DNA of 64,000 bases from positions 22,475 through 86,474 of the forward strand of contig NZ_SDKM01000015.1 in the NCBI RefSeq assembly GCF_004519545.1, given 5' to 3'. Both the position numbers and the translations under genes were made by a program. This document shows, one piece after another, positions 1 to 7,805 of this stretch. Under the pieces are notes generated by a model. That model did no database searches. It was not told the origin of the DNA and was given only the letters and a program-made list of their open reading frames with translations. Source of the DNA: Nocardioides guangzhouensis (GTDB taxonomy: Bacteria; Actinomycetota; Actinomycetes; Propionibacteriales; Nocardioidaceae). Within the stretch, counting starts at the first letter, position 1. Each line of letters starts with the position of its first letter.

Positions 1-57
1 GTCCCTTGGGGATCGCCTTGGCCGGGATGGCGGGTCCCTTGGGGATCGCCTTGGCCG
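1..57. repeat. 33-bp tandem repeat, two copies seen
   Basis: The same 24 bases (GTCCCTTGGGGATCGCCTTG followed by GCCG) occur at 1-24 and 34-57, a period of 33 bp or 11 codons. The repeat lies inside the secreted protein gene and probably continues left of the window. Confidence 0.8.
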
Positions 58-133
58 CCTCTGCAGAGGTGCCGGATCCGATGGCCAGGGCGAAGGCGAC
101 ACCCGCGATCAGCGACTTGGCGTAGATGCGCAT
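1..133 (-). CDS. Secreted repeat protein, C-terminus beyond window
   Basis: The 44 visible codons start at an ATG (133-131) preceded by a GAGGAGC ribosome site about 8 bases upstream. They encode a short basic start (MRIYAK), a hydrophobic stretch and an A-x-A type cleavage region ending near SAEAA, so a Sec signal peptide is likely. The mature part begins with an 11-residue tandem repeat (AKAIPKGPAIP type) that runs into the window edge, so repeat number and C-terminus are unknown. I do not recognise the family. The Lys/Pro-rich repeat fits an exported or wall-associated protein, but that is inference. Confidence 0.6.
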   Translation of the reverse strand, partial: MRIYAKSLIAGVAFALAIGSGTSAEAAKAIPKGPAIPAKAIPKG

Positions 134-244
134 CGGGGGGGTGCTCCTCATTTCTCGGGGGGTGGAGAAAGCGTTTGCGAAATGATGAAAGCACCTGCGG
201 ACAGTCCCATGTGCACAATTCGGCAAATTGGCATCTAGCGGTCG
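134..244 (-). promoter_or_regulatory. AT-richer leader of the secreted repeat protein
   Basis: This 111-base gap lies between the tusA-like stop and the start of the repeat protein and is clearly richer in A+T than its surroundings (for example AATTTGCCGAATT near 220). It probably holds the promoter of the downstream gene. I cannot place -35/-10 boxes with confidence. Confidence 0.3.
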
Positions 245-517
245 TCAAATAGCGGGCCGATGTCCCAGACGGACAAGAAAGCGCTGCACACCACGTCCGG
301 TCATTTCCGAACCGAGGAATTCGTGCCCGCGCATCCGGCACCAGGCCGGGATGTCGGTCGCCGCGGCCGGGTCCGTGGCCAGCACCGCGAGCACCGTCCC
401 GTCCGCCAGGCCTCCGGAGACCCGGGCCAGCTCGATGACCGGCTGTGGGCAGCGCAGGTCGCGGCAGTCCACCTCCACGGTCTCCTCGGGCTCCCCGCGT
501 CCCGGCTGGTCGCTCAC
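245..517 (-). CDS. TusA/SirA-family sulfur carrier protein
   Basis: A 90-residue protein with the TusA fold signature: a strand ending VDCRDLRCPQPVIEL, where the Cys in the CPxP motif is the sulfur-accepting residue, followed by a glycine-rich turn and a C-terminal region ending near FLVRLG. The GTG start (517-515) is chosen because it overlaps the TGA of the upstream cysteine desulfurase as GTGA, which implies translational coupling. Family knowledge: TusA proteins accept persulfide sulfur from an IscS/NifS desulfurase and pass it to tRNA thiolation, molybdenum cofactor or other sulfur pathways. The partner desulfurase next door makes that role likely here; the final acceptor cannot be read from the sequence. 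Confidence 0.85.
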   Translation of the reverse strand: MSDQPGRGEPEETVEVDCRDLRCPQPVIELARVSGGLADGTVLAVLATDPAAATDIPAWCRMRGHEFLGSEMTGRGVQRFLVRLGHRPAI

Positions 518-1725
518 GGCAGCGGTCCCAGCTCGGCCCGGATCCCGGCCACCACGCCCGGCAGCGCGTCGAGGAACGCCTCCACCTGGGCGACCGTGGT
601 GGTGCGGTCCAGCGAGACGCGCACGTTCCCGTGGGTGAGCACGCCCATCGCCTCGAGCACGTGGCTGGGGGAGAGGGTCGACGCGGTGCACGCCGAGCCC
701 GACGCGACGCCGTACCCGAGCCGGTCGAGGCCGGTCACCAGCGCCTCGCCGTCGACGTACAGGCAGGAGAAGGTGACCAGGTGGGGGAGCCGGTCGTCCG
801 GATCACCCACCACCTCCACGTCGGCGACCTCGCCGGCCACCCGCTCGCGGATCCGGGCCACCAGCGCGTGCTGCGCCGGCGCCACCGTCGCACGCTCCTC
901 GCTGACCGCCTGCAGCGCCGCCGCGGCGGCGAGCGCCGCCGGCACGTTCTCGAAGCCGGTCGCACGCTCGTCGGTCCGGTCGTCGACCGGGAACGGCGGC
1001 CGCCAGCGCACGCCCTTGCGGACGAGGAGCAGGCCGACGCCGGCCGGGCCGCCCCACTTGTGGGCCGAGCCGGCCGCGGTCGCCCACCCGGACGGCAGGG
1101 GGAGGTGGCCGAGGGACGCACAGGCGTCCACGAACAGGGGTAGGTCGCCCAGCCGGGCAGCGATGTCGGCGACCGGCTGCACGGTGCCGACCTCGTGGTT
1201 GGCCGACTGCACCGCGACGGCGGCGACCGGCTCCCCGACCGAGGCGACCGCGGCCTCCACCGCCTCCGGCGACACCCGCCCCAGCCGGTCGGCGGCGGCG
1301 CCGGCGACCGGGGCGCCGGTCCAGTCCGCGGCGTGCCGCACCGCTGCGTGCTCGACGTCGGAGACGACCAGCGCGGGACCCGCGCGTGAGCGACCGGCGG
1401 CGAGGCCGAGCAGGCCGAGGTGGACGGCGTGCGTGCCGCTGGGGGTGAACGTCACCTCGTCGGGCCGGACCTCCAGGCACGCGGCCACGACCTCGCGCGC
1501 GTTGTCCAGCAGCATCCGGGCGGTCCGGCCGGGTCCGTGCAGGCGTCGCGGATCGGCGTACCCGGCGTCCATGGCGGCCAGCAGCGCCTCCCGCGCGGCC
1601 GGGTGCAACGGGGTGGAGGAAGCTGCGTCGAGGTCGGTCGGACCGGCCCCGTCGGCGCGTGTCTCCGGGACCGTCCCGACCCCTTTGTCCGGGTCTTCCC
1701 CGGGGCGCTCCGAGGTGTATCTCAC
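514..1725 (-). CDS. Cysteine desulfurase (NifS/IscS-like aminotransferase class V)
   Basis: 403 residues, close to the usual family length. The PLP-binding lysine is K223 in SAHKWGG, and the catalytic persulfide cysteine is C346 in the loop SGSACTAS. NHEVGTVQP (about 176-184) and the D200 region match cofactor-contacting segments of fold-type I enzymes. It should release sulfur from cysteine, leaving alanine, with the persulfide transferred to the overlapping TusA-like protein. The called start is a GTG at 1725; a GTG about 17 codons further in (VPETRADG) is also possible because the first residues are not conserved-looking. It is divergent from ctaC, sharing a 93-bp intergenic region. A link between sulfur supply and oxidase assembly is only suggested by position. 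Confidence 0.88.
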   Translation of the reverse strand: MRYTSERPGEDPDKGVGTVPETRADGAGPTDLDAASSTPLHPAAREALLAAMDAGYADPRRLHGPGRTARMLLDNAREVVAACLEVRPDEVTFTPSGTHAVHLGLLGLAAGRSRAGPALVVSDVEHAAVRHAADWTGAPVAGAAADRLGRVSPEAVEAAVASVGEPVAAVAVQSANHEVGTVQPVADIAARLGDLPLFVDACASLGHLPLPSGWATAAGSAHKWGGPAGVGLLLVRKGVRWRPPFPVDDRTDERATGFENVPAALAAAAALQAVSEERATVAPAQHALVARIRERVAGEVADVEVVGDPDDRLPHLVTFSCLYVDGEALVTGLDRLGYGVASGSACTASTLSPSHVLEAMGVLTHGNVRVSLDRTTTVAQVEAFLDALPGVVAGIRAELGPLP

Positions 1726-1818
1726 ACGCCGAACCTACCGACCCACCTGTCGCCCACTACGGGGAAGGGTTCCGATAGTGTGCGGACTATCCGTGACGAC
1801 TGAGAGAGAGGCTCGTTC
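1726..1818. promoter_or_regulatory. Divergent promoter region desulfurase/ctaC with inverted repeat
   Basis: This 93-bp region separates the divergent desulfurase and ctaC genes. It holds an inverted repeat GATAGT-N6-ACTATC (1774-1791), about 28 bases upstream of the ctaC GTG. TAGTGT within the left arm (1776-1781) could be a -10 box for ctaC. The repeat could be an operator; no regulator can be assigned. Confidence 0.4.
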
Positions 1819-2715
1819 GTGGGTCTGCAACTCCCCCCGCGCGTCCGTCGCGCGTCGTGGGCGACGATGGTCGCTGTCGGCCTTCTGACGCTCGGGGCCT
1901 GTTCCTCCGAGACCGAGGCCCAGTTCCACCGGTGGGCGATGCCGGCGAACTCGCCCGGCACCGAGCAGGCCGTCTTCATCGCCGACCTGTGGCAGTGGGC
2001 CTGGGTGGCCGCACTGATCACGGGTGCCGTGGTCTGGGGCCTCATCTTCTGGGTGATCTTCGCCTACCACCGTCGCAGCGATGACGAGATCCCCGTGCAG
2101 ACGCGCTACAACCTGCCGCTCGAGATCTTCTACACGATCGCGCCGATCATGATGATCGTCGTGCTCTTCCACGCCACGGTCACCACCCAGAACAAGGTGC
2201 TCGACCAGGTCGACAACCCCGACCGCACCATCGAGGTCGTGGGCCAGCAGTGGTCCTGGACGTTCAACTACTCCAGCGACCGGGACGTGACCGGCGGCCA
2301 GGTCGCCTACACCGCCGGCACCGCCTCGCACATCCCGACCCTGGTCCTCCCCGTCAACGAGACGATCGAGTTCAAGCTCTCGTCGCCCGACGTCATCCAC
2401 TCCTTCTGGATCCCGGGCTTCCTCATGAAGATGGACGTGATCCCGGGCCAGCACGGCGAGGACCGCAACAGCTTCCAGGTGACCCCCACCAAGGAGGGCA
2501 CCTTCAAGGGCAAGTGCGCCGAGCTGTGCGGTGTCTACCACTCACGGATGCTGTTCGACGTCCAGGTGGTCAGCGCGAGCGCGTACGAGTCCTACCTGAA
2601 GGAGCTCGAGGCCAAGGGCTACGTGGCCGACGAGCCGCTGCTCGGCGGCTCCGACGCCTACACCCAGGCCGGCCTCGAGGAAGCCGAGAACGAGACCCAC
2701 GGAGGCACCGAGTGA
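1819..2715 (+). CDS. ctaC: Cytochrome c oxidase subunit II (CtaC)
   Basis: 298 residues. The N-terminus is a lipoprotein signal with lipobox LGAC (C28), followed by two membrane helices (about 55-83 and 101-120) and an extracytoplasmic cupredoxin domain. The dinuclear CuA site is complete: H194, C233, C237, H241 and M244 within [12 protein letters not shown]. The aromatic electron-entry segment QQWSWTFNY is present at about 143-151. It accepts electrons from cytochrome c domains (QcrC in actinobacteria) and passes them to heme a of CtaD. GTG start. It overlaps ctaD by 4 bases as GTGA, so ctaC-ctaD-ctaF form one translationally coupled operon. Confidence 0.97.
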   Translation: MGLQLPPRVRRASWATMVAVGLLTLGACSSETEAQFHRWAMPANSPGTEQAVFIADLWQWAWVAALITGAVVWGLIFWVIFAYHRRSDDEIPVQTRYNLPLEIFYTIAPIMMIVVLFHATVTTQNKVLDQVDNPDRTIEVVGQQWSWTFNYSSDRDVTGGQVAYTAGTASHIPTLVLPVNETIEFKLSSPDVIHSFWIPGFLMKMDVIPGQHGEDRNSFQVTPTKEGTFKGKCAELCGVYHSRMLFDVQVVSASAYESYLKELEAKGYVADEPLLGGSDAYTQAGLEEAENETHGGTE

Positions 2716-4505
2716 CTGCCACAGCCCCGCACACCGGCCAGGCCGTGGCCGGACGCAAGCCGCTGGGCCAGCAGGTGGTGCGGATCCTCACCACCACCGA
2801 CCACAAGCTGATCGGCAAGCTCTACCTCGGGACGTCGTTCGCCTGGTTCATGATCGGCGGCCTCATGGCCATGCTGATCCGCTCCGAGCTCGCGTTCCCC
2901 GGCCAGCAGGTCGTGTCCGACGAGCTCTACAACCAGCTGTTCACCATGCACGGCACGATCATGCTGCTGCTGTTCGCGACGCCGCTGTTCTTCGGCTTCG
3001 GCAACGTGATCATGCCGCTGCAGATCGGGTCGCCCGACGTCGCGTTCCCGCGCCTCAACATGTTCAGCTACTGGCTGTTCCTCTGGGGCGGCCTGATCGC
3101 CGCCTCCGGCTTCCTCACCCCCGAGGGCGCCGCCGACTTCGGCTGGTTCGCCTACACCCCGCTGTCCAACTCGGTCCGCTCGCCCGGCATCGGCGGCGAC
3201 CTGTGGATCATGGGCCTCTGGATGGCCGGTCTGGGCACGATCCTGGGTGCGGTCAACTTCATCACCACGATCATCTGCATGCGTGCGCCCGGCATGACCA
3301 TGTTCCGGATGCCGATCTTCGTGTGGAACACCCTGATCACCAGCCTGCTGGTGCTGATCGCGTTCCCGATCCTCGCCGGCGCGCTGCTCTCGCTCGAGGC
3401 CGATCGCATGCTCGGGGCCCATGTCTTCGACGCCGAGCACGGAGGAGCGATCCTCTGGCAACACCTGTTCTGGTTCTTCGGCCACCCCGAGGTCTACATC
3501 ATCGCGCTGCCGTTCTTCGGCATCGTGACCGAGATCCTCCCGGTGTTCAGCCGCAAGCCGATCTTCGGGTACGTCGGCCTGGTCGGCGCGACGCTCGGCA
3601 TCGCGATCCTGTCGGTCGCGGTGTGGGCGCACCACATGTTCGTCACGGGTGCGGTCAACCTGCCGTTCTTCTCCGGCATGACCTTCCTCATCGCCGTACC
3701 AACAGGGGTGAAGTTCTTCAACTGGATCGGCACGATGTGGGGCGGATCCCTATCCTTCGACACCCCCATGCTCTGGTCGCTGGGCTTCCTCACGACCTTC
3801 CTGTTCGGTGGCCTGACCGGCATCATCCTGGCCAGCCCGCCGCTGGACTTCCACGTGTCCGACTCCTACTTCGTGGTGGCGCACTTCCACTACGTCGTGT
3901 TCGGCACCGTCGTGTTCGCCATGTTCGCGGGCTTCTACTTCTGGTGGCCCAAGATGACCGGCCGGATGCTCGACGAGCGCCTCGGCAAGCTGCACTTCTG
4001 GCTGCTGTTCGTCGGCTTCCACACCACGTTCCTGGTCCAGCACTGGCTGGGCGTCGAGGGCATGCCGCGGCGCTACGCCGACTACCTGCCCGGCGACGGC
4101 TTCACCACGCTCAACCAGGTCTCGACCGTGGGTGCCTTCCTGCTCGGCGCGTCGACGCTGCCGTTCCTCTACAACGTCTACATCTCGCGGAAGGCGCCCC
4201 TGGTCGAGGTCGACGACCCGTGGGGCTGGGGCCGCTCGCTCGAGTGGGCCACCAGCTGCCCGCCGCCGCGGCACAACTTCCACTCGATCCCGCGGATCCG
4301 GTCGGAGTCCCCGGCGTTCGACCTGCACCACCCGGAGATCGCCGCGCTCGAGCTCGCGCACAACGACGCCGAGCGTGAGGGCCGCGTCGCCGACGCCCCG
4401 ACCGTCGAGGGTCGCGAGGAGATGTTGCGCGACGGCGGCACCACGATGACCGAGACCAGGCCCGACACCGGCACGGACAGCGACGAGAGGGACACCGACC
4501 GATGA
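2712..4505 (+). CDS. ctaD: Cytochrome c oxidase subunit I (CtaD)
   Basis: 597 residues, the catalytic core of the aa3 oxidase. About twelve membrane helices carry the metal ligands: MHGTIM (heme a), the CuB ligand and cross-linked tyrosine in [10 protein letters not shown], the HH pair in WAHHMF (CuB), and HFHYVV (heme a3 and heme a). It reduces O2 to water and pumps protons. The GTG start at 2712 overlaps the ctaC stop. The long open frame upstream of it is only a shadow of ctaC. The cytoplasmic C-terminal tail (about 60 residues after the last helix) is charged and ends in an Asp/Thr-rich stretch. The stop overlaps the ATG of ctaF (ATGA). Confidence 0.97.
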   Translation: MTATAPHTGQAVAGRKPLGQQVVRILTTTDHKLIGKLYLGTSFAWFMIGGLMAMLIRSELAFPGQQVVSDELYNQLFTMHGTIMLLLFATPLFFGFGNVIMPLQIGSPDVAFPRLNMFSYWLFLWGGLIAASGFLTPEGAADFGWFAYTPLSNSVRSPGIGGDLWIMGLWMAGLGTILGAVNFITTIICMRAPGMTMFRMPIFVWNTLITSLLVLIAFPILAGALLSLEADRMLGAHVFDAEHGGAILWQHLFWFFGHPEVYIIALPFFGIVTEILPVFSRKPIFGYVGLVGATLGIAILSVAVWAHHMFVTGAVNLPFFSGMTFLIAVPTGVKFFNWIGTMWGGSLSFDTPMLWSLGFLTTFLFGGLTGIILASPPLDFHVSDSYFVVAHFHYVVFGTVVFAMFAGFYFWWPKMTGRMLDERLGKLHFWLLFVGFHTTFLVQHWLGVEGMPRRYADYLPGDGFTTLNQVSTVGAFLLGASTLPFLYNVYISRKAPLVEVDDPWGWGRSLEWATSCPPPRHNFHSIPRIRSESPAFDLHHPEIAALELAHNDAEREGRVADAPTVEGREEMLRDGGTTMTETRPDTGTDSDERDTDR

Positions 4506-4897
4506 AGGCCGAGACCTGGATCTTCGTCACCACGACGATCTTCTTCGTGCTGGTCACCCCGGCGTACTGGCTGATCACCGGTGACTGGACGGGCACCTCC
4601 GCGCTCACCATGGCGGCGCTGCTGGTGGCGATGGTGTCCCTCTACCTCGGGTTCCACGCGGCCCGGATGGACCCGCGCCCCGAGGACCGCAAGGACGGCG
4701 AGATCGCCGACGGCGCGGGCGAGCTGGGTTTCTTCCCGCCGTACTCCTGGTGGCCGATGTGGTGCGGCCTGGCCCTCGGCGTCTGCGTGCTGGGCGTCGT
4801 CATGGGCTGGTGGCTGTTCATCATCGGCTGCTTCCTCGGCGTGCTGGCCCTGCAGGGCTGGATCTTCGAGTACTACCGGGGCGAGCACGCGCACTGA
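4502..4897 (+). CDS. ctaF: Cytochrome c oxidase subunit IV, actinobacterial (CtaF)
   Basis: 131 residues with about four hydrophobic segments: two near the N-terminus (8-25, 33-52) and two near the C-terminus, joined by an acidic loop and the motif [11 protein letters not shown]. This is the accessory subunit restricted to actinobacterial aa3 oxidases and follows ctaD as usual. The ATG overlaps the ctaD stop by 4 bases, so it is translated with the catalytic subunits. It has no metal ligands; its role is structural within the cytochrome bcc-aa3 supercomplex. Confidence 0.93.
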   Translation: MKAETWIFVTTTIFFVLVTPAYWLITGDWTGTSALTMAALLVAMVSLYLGFHAARMDPRPEDRKDGEIADGAGELGFFPPYSWWPMWCGLALGVCVLGVVMGWWLFIIGCFLGVLALQGWIFEYYRGEHAH

Positions 4898-5077
4898 AGC
4901 GCGCACGCTCCAGACCTGCGTCGGACCTGCCTCTGACCTGCACGGACGCCGTACGCGCGGCGCCGGTGGCCCGCGACGCGTGAGGACCACCACGTGTCGG
5001 CGATGTGGCCGTGGGCGTCGCAGCAGGTACCGTGGAGGGGAACGCCTGCTCTGACGTCCTTCTGGGAGATCGCCCTC

Positions 5078-6298
5078 ATGTCACCACACCGCACGGGACT
5101 CCTGCGCGCCGTGACCGCGACCACCGCCCTGCTCGTGCTCGGGGCGGGACTGGCCGCGTGCTCCTCCGACGACCCGTCCGAGCAGGCCCGGGGAGGCACC
5201 GGCCAGGCGACCGCCTCGCAGGCCGCGCAGGAGGACCCGGTCGAGATCACCTCGAACGTCGACGGCAAGCAGGCCGTGCCGGTCGACACGCACCTCCGGC
5301 TCACCGCGCACAACGGCACCCTGCAGAAGGTCCGCGTGCTGTCCCGCAAGGGCGTCGAGCTGCCGGGCGGCATCACCCCCGACGACACCGGCTGGGAGGC
5401 CGACGGGCGCCTCGAGCCGGGCACGACGTACGTCGTCAAGGGCGTCACGAAGTCGCCCTCCGGCACCACCGGCCGCACCAGGACGTCGTTCCAGACCGAG
5501 GACCTGCCGCTGGACCGGCAGACCTACGCCTCGGTGGCTCCGCTGGACGGCGAGACCGTCGGCGTGGGCATGCCGGTGATCGTGACCTTCGACGTGCCGG
5601 TGACCGACAAGACGTCGATCGAGAAGCACATGACGGTCACCAGCTCCTCGAAGCAGCCGGGTGCCTGGCACTGGCTGAGCGACACCGAGGTGCACTGGCG
5701 GCCCAAGCAGTACTGGAAGGCCGGCACCGACGTCACCGTCGACGTGGACGTCAACAGCGTGCCCGCGGGCAACGGCGTCTACGGCCAGGAGTCGCGCACC
5801 GTGAAGTTCCACGTCGGTGACGCGGTCGTCAGCAAGGTCAACGCGCAGACCCACCAGATGCAGACCTTCATCAACGGCAAGCTCGCGAAGACCACGCCGA
5901 TCACCACCGGCAAGGCGGGCTTCACCACCCGCAGCGGCGTCAAGGTGATCATCGAGAAGTTCCGCAGCAAGCGGATGCGCTCGGAGACCGTCGGCATCAG
6001 CGACCGCAACAGCGAGGACTACTACGACCTCGACGACGTCGAGTACGCCATGCGGGTCACCTACAGCGGCGAGTTCCTGCACGCCGCCCCCTGGTCGGTC
6101 GCCTCGCAGGGTCACGACAACGTCTCGCACGGCTGCACCGGCATGAGCACCGCGGACGCCCGCTGGATCTACAACATCTCCAAGCGCGGCGACGTCGTCG
6201 AGTACACCGGCACCGACCGCCCGATGACCCTCACCAACGGGTACGGCGACTGGAACGAGTCGTTCGCGACCTGGAAGCAGGGCTCCGCCCTCTCCTGA
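5078..6298 (+). CDS. L,D-transpeptidase lipoprotein (YkuD domain with Ig-like domains)
   Basis: 406 residues from the ATG at 5078, which has GGGAG upstream and places a lipobox (GLAAC, C28) correctly. An earlier in-frame ATG at 4994 would add 28 residues before the signal and is less likely. Two beta-rich Ig-like modules (about 45-245) precede the YkuD catalytic domain. The active-site segment is SQGHDNVSHGCTGMST, with catalytic C353. Family knowledge: such enzymes make 3-3 cross-links in peptidoglycan and are anchored outside the membrane. It stands alone between ctaF and a repeat cluster on the same strand, with a 180-base upstream gap for its own promoter. Confidence 0.92.
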   Translation: MSPHRTGLLRAVTATTALLVLGAGLAACSSDDPSEQARGGTGQATASQAAQEDPVEITSNVDGKQAVPVDTHLRLTAHNGTLQKVRVLSRKGVELPGGITPDDTGWEADGRLEPGTTYVVKGVTKSPSGTTGRTRTSFQTEDLPLDRQTYASVAPLDGETVGVGMPVIVTFDVPVTDKTSIEKHMTVTSSSKQPGAWHWLSDTEVHWRPKQYWKAGTDVTVDVDVNSVPAGNGVYGQESRTVKFHVGDAVVSKVNAQTHQMQTFINGKLAKTTPITTGKAGFTTRSGVKVIIEKFRSKRMRSETVGISDRNSEDYYDLDDVEYAMRVTYSGEFLHAAPWSVASQGHDNVSHGCTGMSTADARWIYNISKRGDVVEYTGTDRPMTLTNGYGDWNESFATWKQGSALS

Positions 6299-6309
6299 CC
6301 GGGGACGTC

Positions 6310-6471
6310 TGCAGGATTCCCCGGTTGACCGGGGAATCCTGCACATGACAGGCAGAACTTCGGCCGACAAGCGCAGGAGCTGCCTGTCCAGTCCGCCGGA
6401 ATCCCCGGGTACCCGGGGAATCCTGCACCTACCGGGGCAATCCGCACCCCGGATCTGCGGGTTTGCCCCGG
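6310..6471. repeat. Cluster of three inverted repeats sharing CCGGGGAATCCTGCA
   Basis: Just after the L,D-transpeptidase stop there is a perfect 16-bp inverted repeat with a 2-base centre (6310-6343). Next come a perfect 16-bp palindrome CCCCGGGTACCCGGGG (6403-6418) and a third imperfect hairpin (6432-6446 with 6456-6471). The word CCGGGGAATCCTGCA appears at 6329 and 6413, inverted at 6310, and in degenerate form at 6432. The first hairpin may end transcription of the transpeptidase; the cluster as a whole looks like a short dispersed repeat family. The rest of the 293-base gap (6299-6591) holds no gene I can support. Confidence 0.7.
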
Positions 6472-6591
6472 GGAGTGGGGTGTACCCCGGCGCTTCGCAC
6501 GGCGTGGTCGCTCAGGGGTCTCGAGACGACCAGAACGTGCGACAGGCGCGACCCGGGGCTGGCGCGCGCCCCCGCGCGCACGGATGGGCGG

Positions 6592-7737
6592 TCAGCGGGG
6601 CAGCTGGTCCTCGATGTACGCCGGGCGGGCGACGTAGCGACCGAGGGCGATCTGGGGGACGCACAGCGCCATCAGCAGGAGCAGGGACGCGGTCCAGCCG
6701 TCGGTGGCCTCGTGCAGGACGCCGACGGCGAACGGGCCGGCGGCGGCGAGCAGGTAGCCCAGTGACTGGGTGAACCCGGAGAGCGCCGCAGTGCCGGCGG
6801 GGGTGCGGGAGCGCAGCCCGATCAGAACGAGGATCAGCGGGAACGTGCAGGCGCCGATCCCGACCAGGATGGCGGCGGGGACGGCGAGCGCCTGCGGGGC
6901 GACGAGGAGGGCGGCGTACCCGATCGGGTAGCAGACCATGACCACGGTCAGCAGCAGCCGCTGGTCGTCGCGGCGGGCGGCCGCAGCGGGCAGCCACAGC
7001 GAGAGCGGGATGCTCACGCCGGCGACCAGCCCGACCAGCAGGCCGGCGGTGGTGGGGGAGAAGCCGTTGTCGCGCCACAGGGTCGCGAACCAGCCGAACA
7101 CGGCGTACGCCTGCAGCGACTGCAGGCCGAAGAAGACCGCCATCGCGATGCCGAGGCGGGTCCGCCCCACGTCGCGCAGGCGTACGGCGCCTCCGGTGCG
7201 GGGCGTGTGCTGGTCGTGGGCCACCAGGCGCAGCCAGGGGAGTGCGGCCACCAGCGCAAGCGCGGCCCAGGTGCCCAGGCCCCAACGCCAGCCGTCGGAG
7301 CCGCCGGCGGCCTCGGAGATCGGCACCGTGAGCGTGAGGGCCGAGGTCAGTCCGATCGCCAGCGCGGTCGTGTAGAGGGCGGTCACCTGCCCGACCCGGT
7401 CGGGGAAGTGCAGCTTGACCAGCGAGGGGAGCAGCACGTTCGCGGTCGCCATGCCGGCCAGGGCCAGCATCGACAGCGCCAGGAACGGCAGCGAGGAGTC
7501 CACCAACGCGCGGCCCCCGAGGCCGACAACGACGCACAGCAGCGCGCCCAGGGTGACCCGGTGGACGCCGACGACCGTCGCCAGCCAGGGCGCCAGCGCC
7601 CCGAAGAGGGCGAACGCGAGGACCGGGAGCGAGGTCAGCAGGCCCGCGGTGGCCGGGGCCATGTGCAGCCCGTCCCGGACCTCGTCGAGCACCGGCCCGA
7701 CGCTGACCGCGGCCGGGCGCAGGTTGAACGACAGCAA
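6592..7737 (-). CDS. MFS transporter, CynX/NimT type
   Basis: At least 381 residues with about 11-12 hydrophobic helices. The N-terminal sequence LLSFNLRPAAVSVGPVLDEV is typical of the CynX/NimT (cyanate/2-nitroimidazole) branch of the major facilitator superfamily; the substrate is unknown. The first standard start in frame is a TTG at 7737, which falls inside the first helix. The frame is open upstream, and a CTG at 7809 overlapping the qcrB stop as CTGA would restore a full first helix, so translation coupled to qcrB from that non-standard codon is possible. It is likely co-transcribed after ctaE-qcrC-qcrA-qcrB, though unrelated to respiration as far as can be seen. Confidence 0.85.
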   Translation of the reverse strand: MLSFNLRPAAVSVGPVLDEVRDGLHMAPATAGLLTSLPVLAFALFGALAPWLATVVGVHRVTLGALLCVVVGLGGRALVDSSLPFLALSMLALAGMATANVLLPSLVKLHFPDRVGQVTALYTTALAIGLTSALTLTVPISEAAGGSDGWRWGLGTWAALALVAALPWLRLVAHDQHTPRTGGAVRLRDVGRTRLGIAMAVFFGLQSLQAYAVFGWFATLWRDNGFSPTTAGLLVGLVAGVSIPLSLWLPAAAARRDDQRLLLTVVMVCYPIGYAALLVAPQALAVPAAILVGIGACTFPLILVLIGLRSRTPAGTAALSGFTQSLGYLLAAAGPFAVGVLHEATDGWTASLLLLMALCVPQIALGRYVARPAYIEDQLPR

Positions 7738-7805
7738 AATGAGCCCGGCCAGGACGCCCCATCGGGCGCCCCGGCCGAGCTTCGACTGGTGCGGAGCGGG
7801 GCTGC

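Noticed and set aside
260..1888. Long + strand open frame (542 aa) opposite the desulfurase
   Set aside because: Low-complexity Arg/Ser/Ala-rich translation, no ribosome site, and it is antisense to a well-supported enzyme. Typical of shadow frames in high-GC DNA.
4994..5077. Upstream ATG extending the L,D-transpeptidase by 28 residues
   Set aside because: It would bury the lipoprotein signal behind a polar segment. The ATG at 5078 has a ribosome site and gives a proper lipobox position.
6493..6545. GGTCTCGAGACGACC near-palindrome, considered as an attachment or insertion site
   Set aside because: No integrase, no second copy flanking a mobile block and no tRNA gene nearby.
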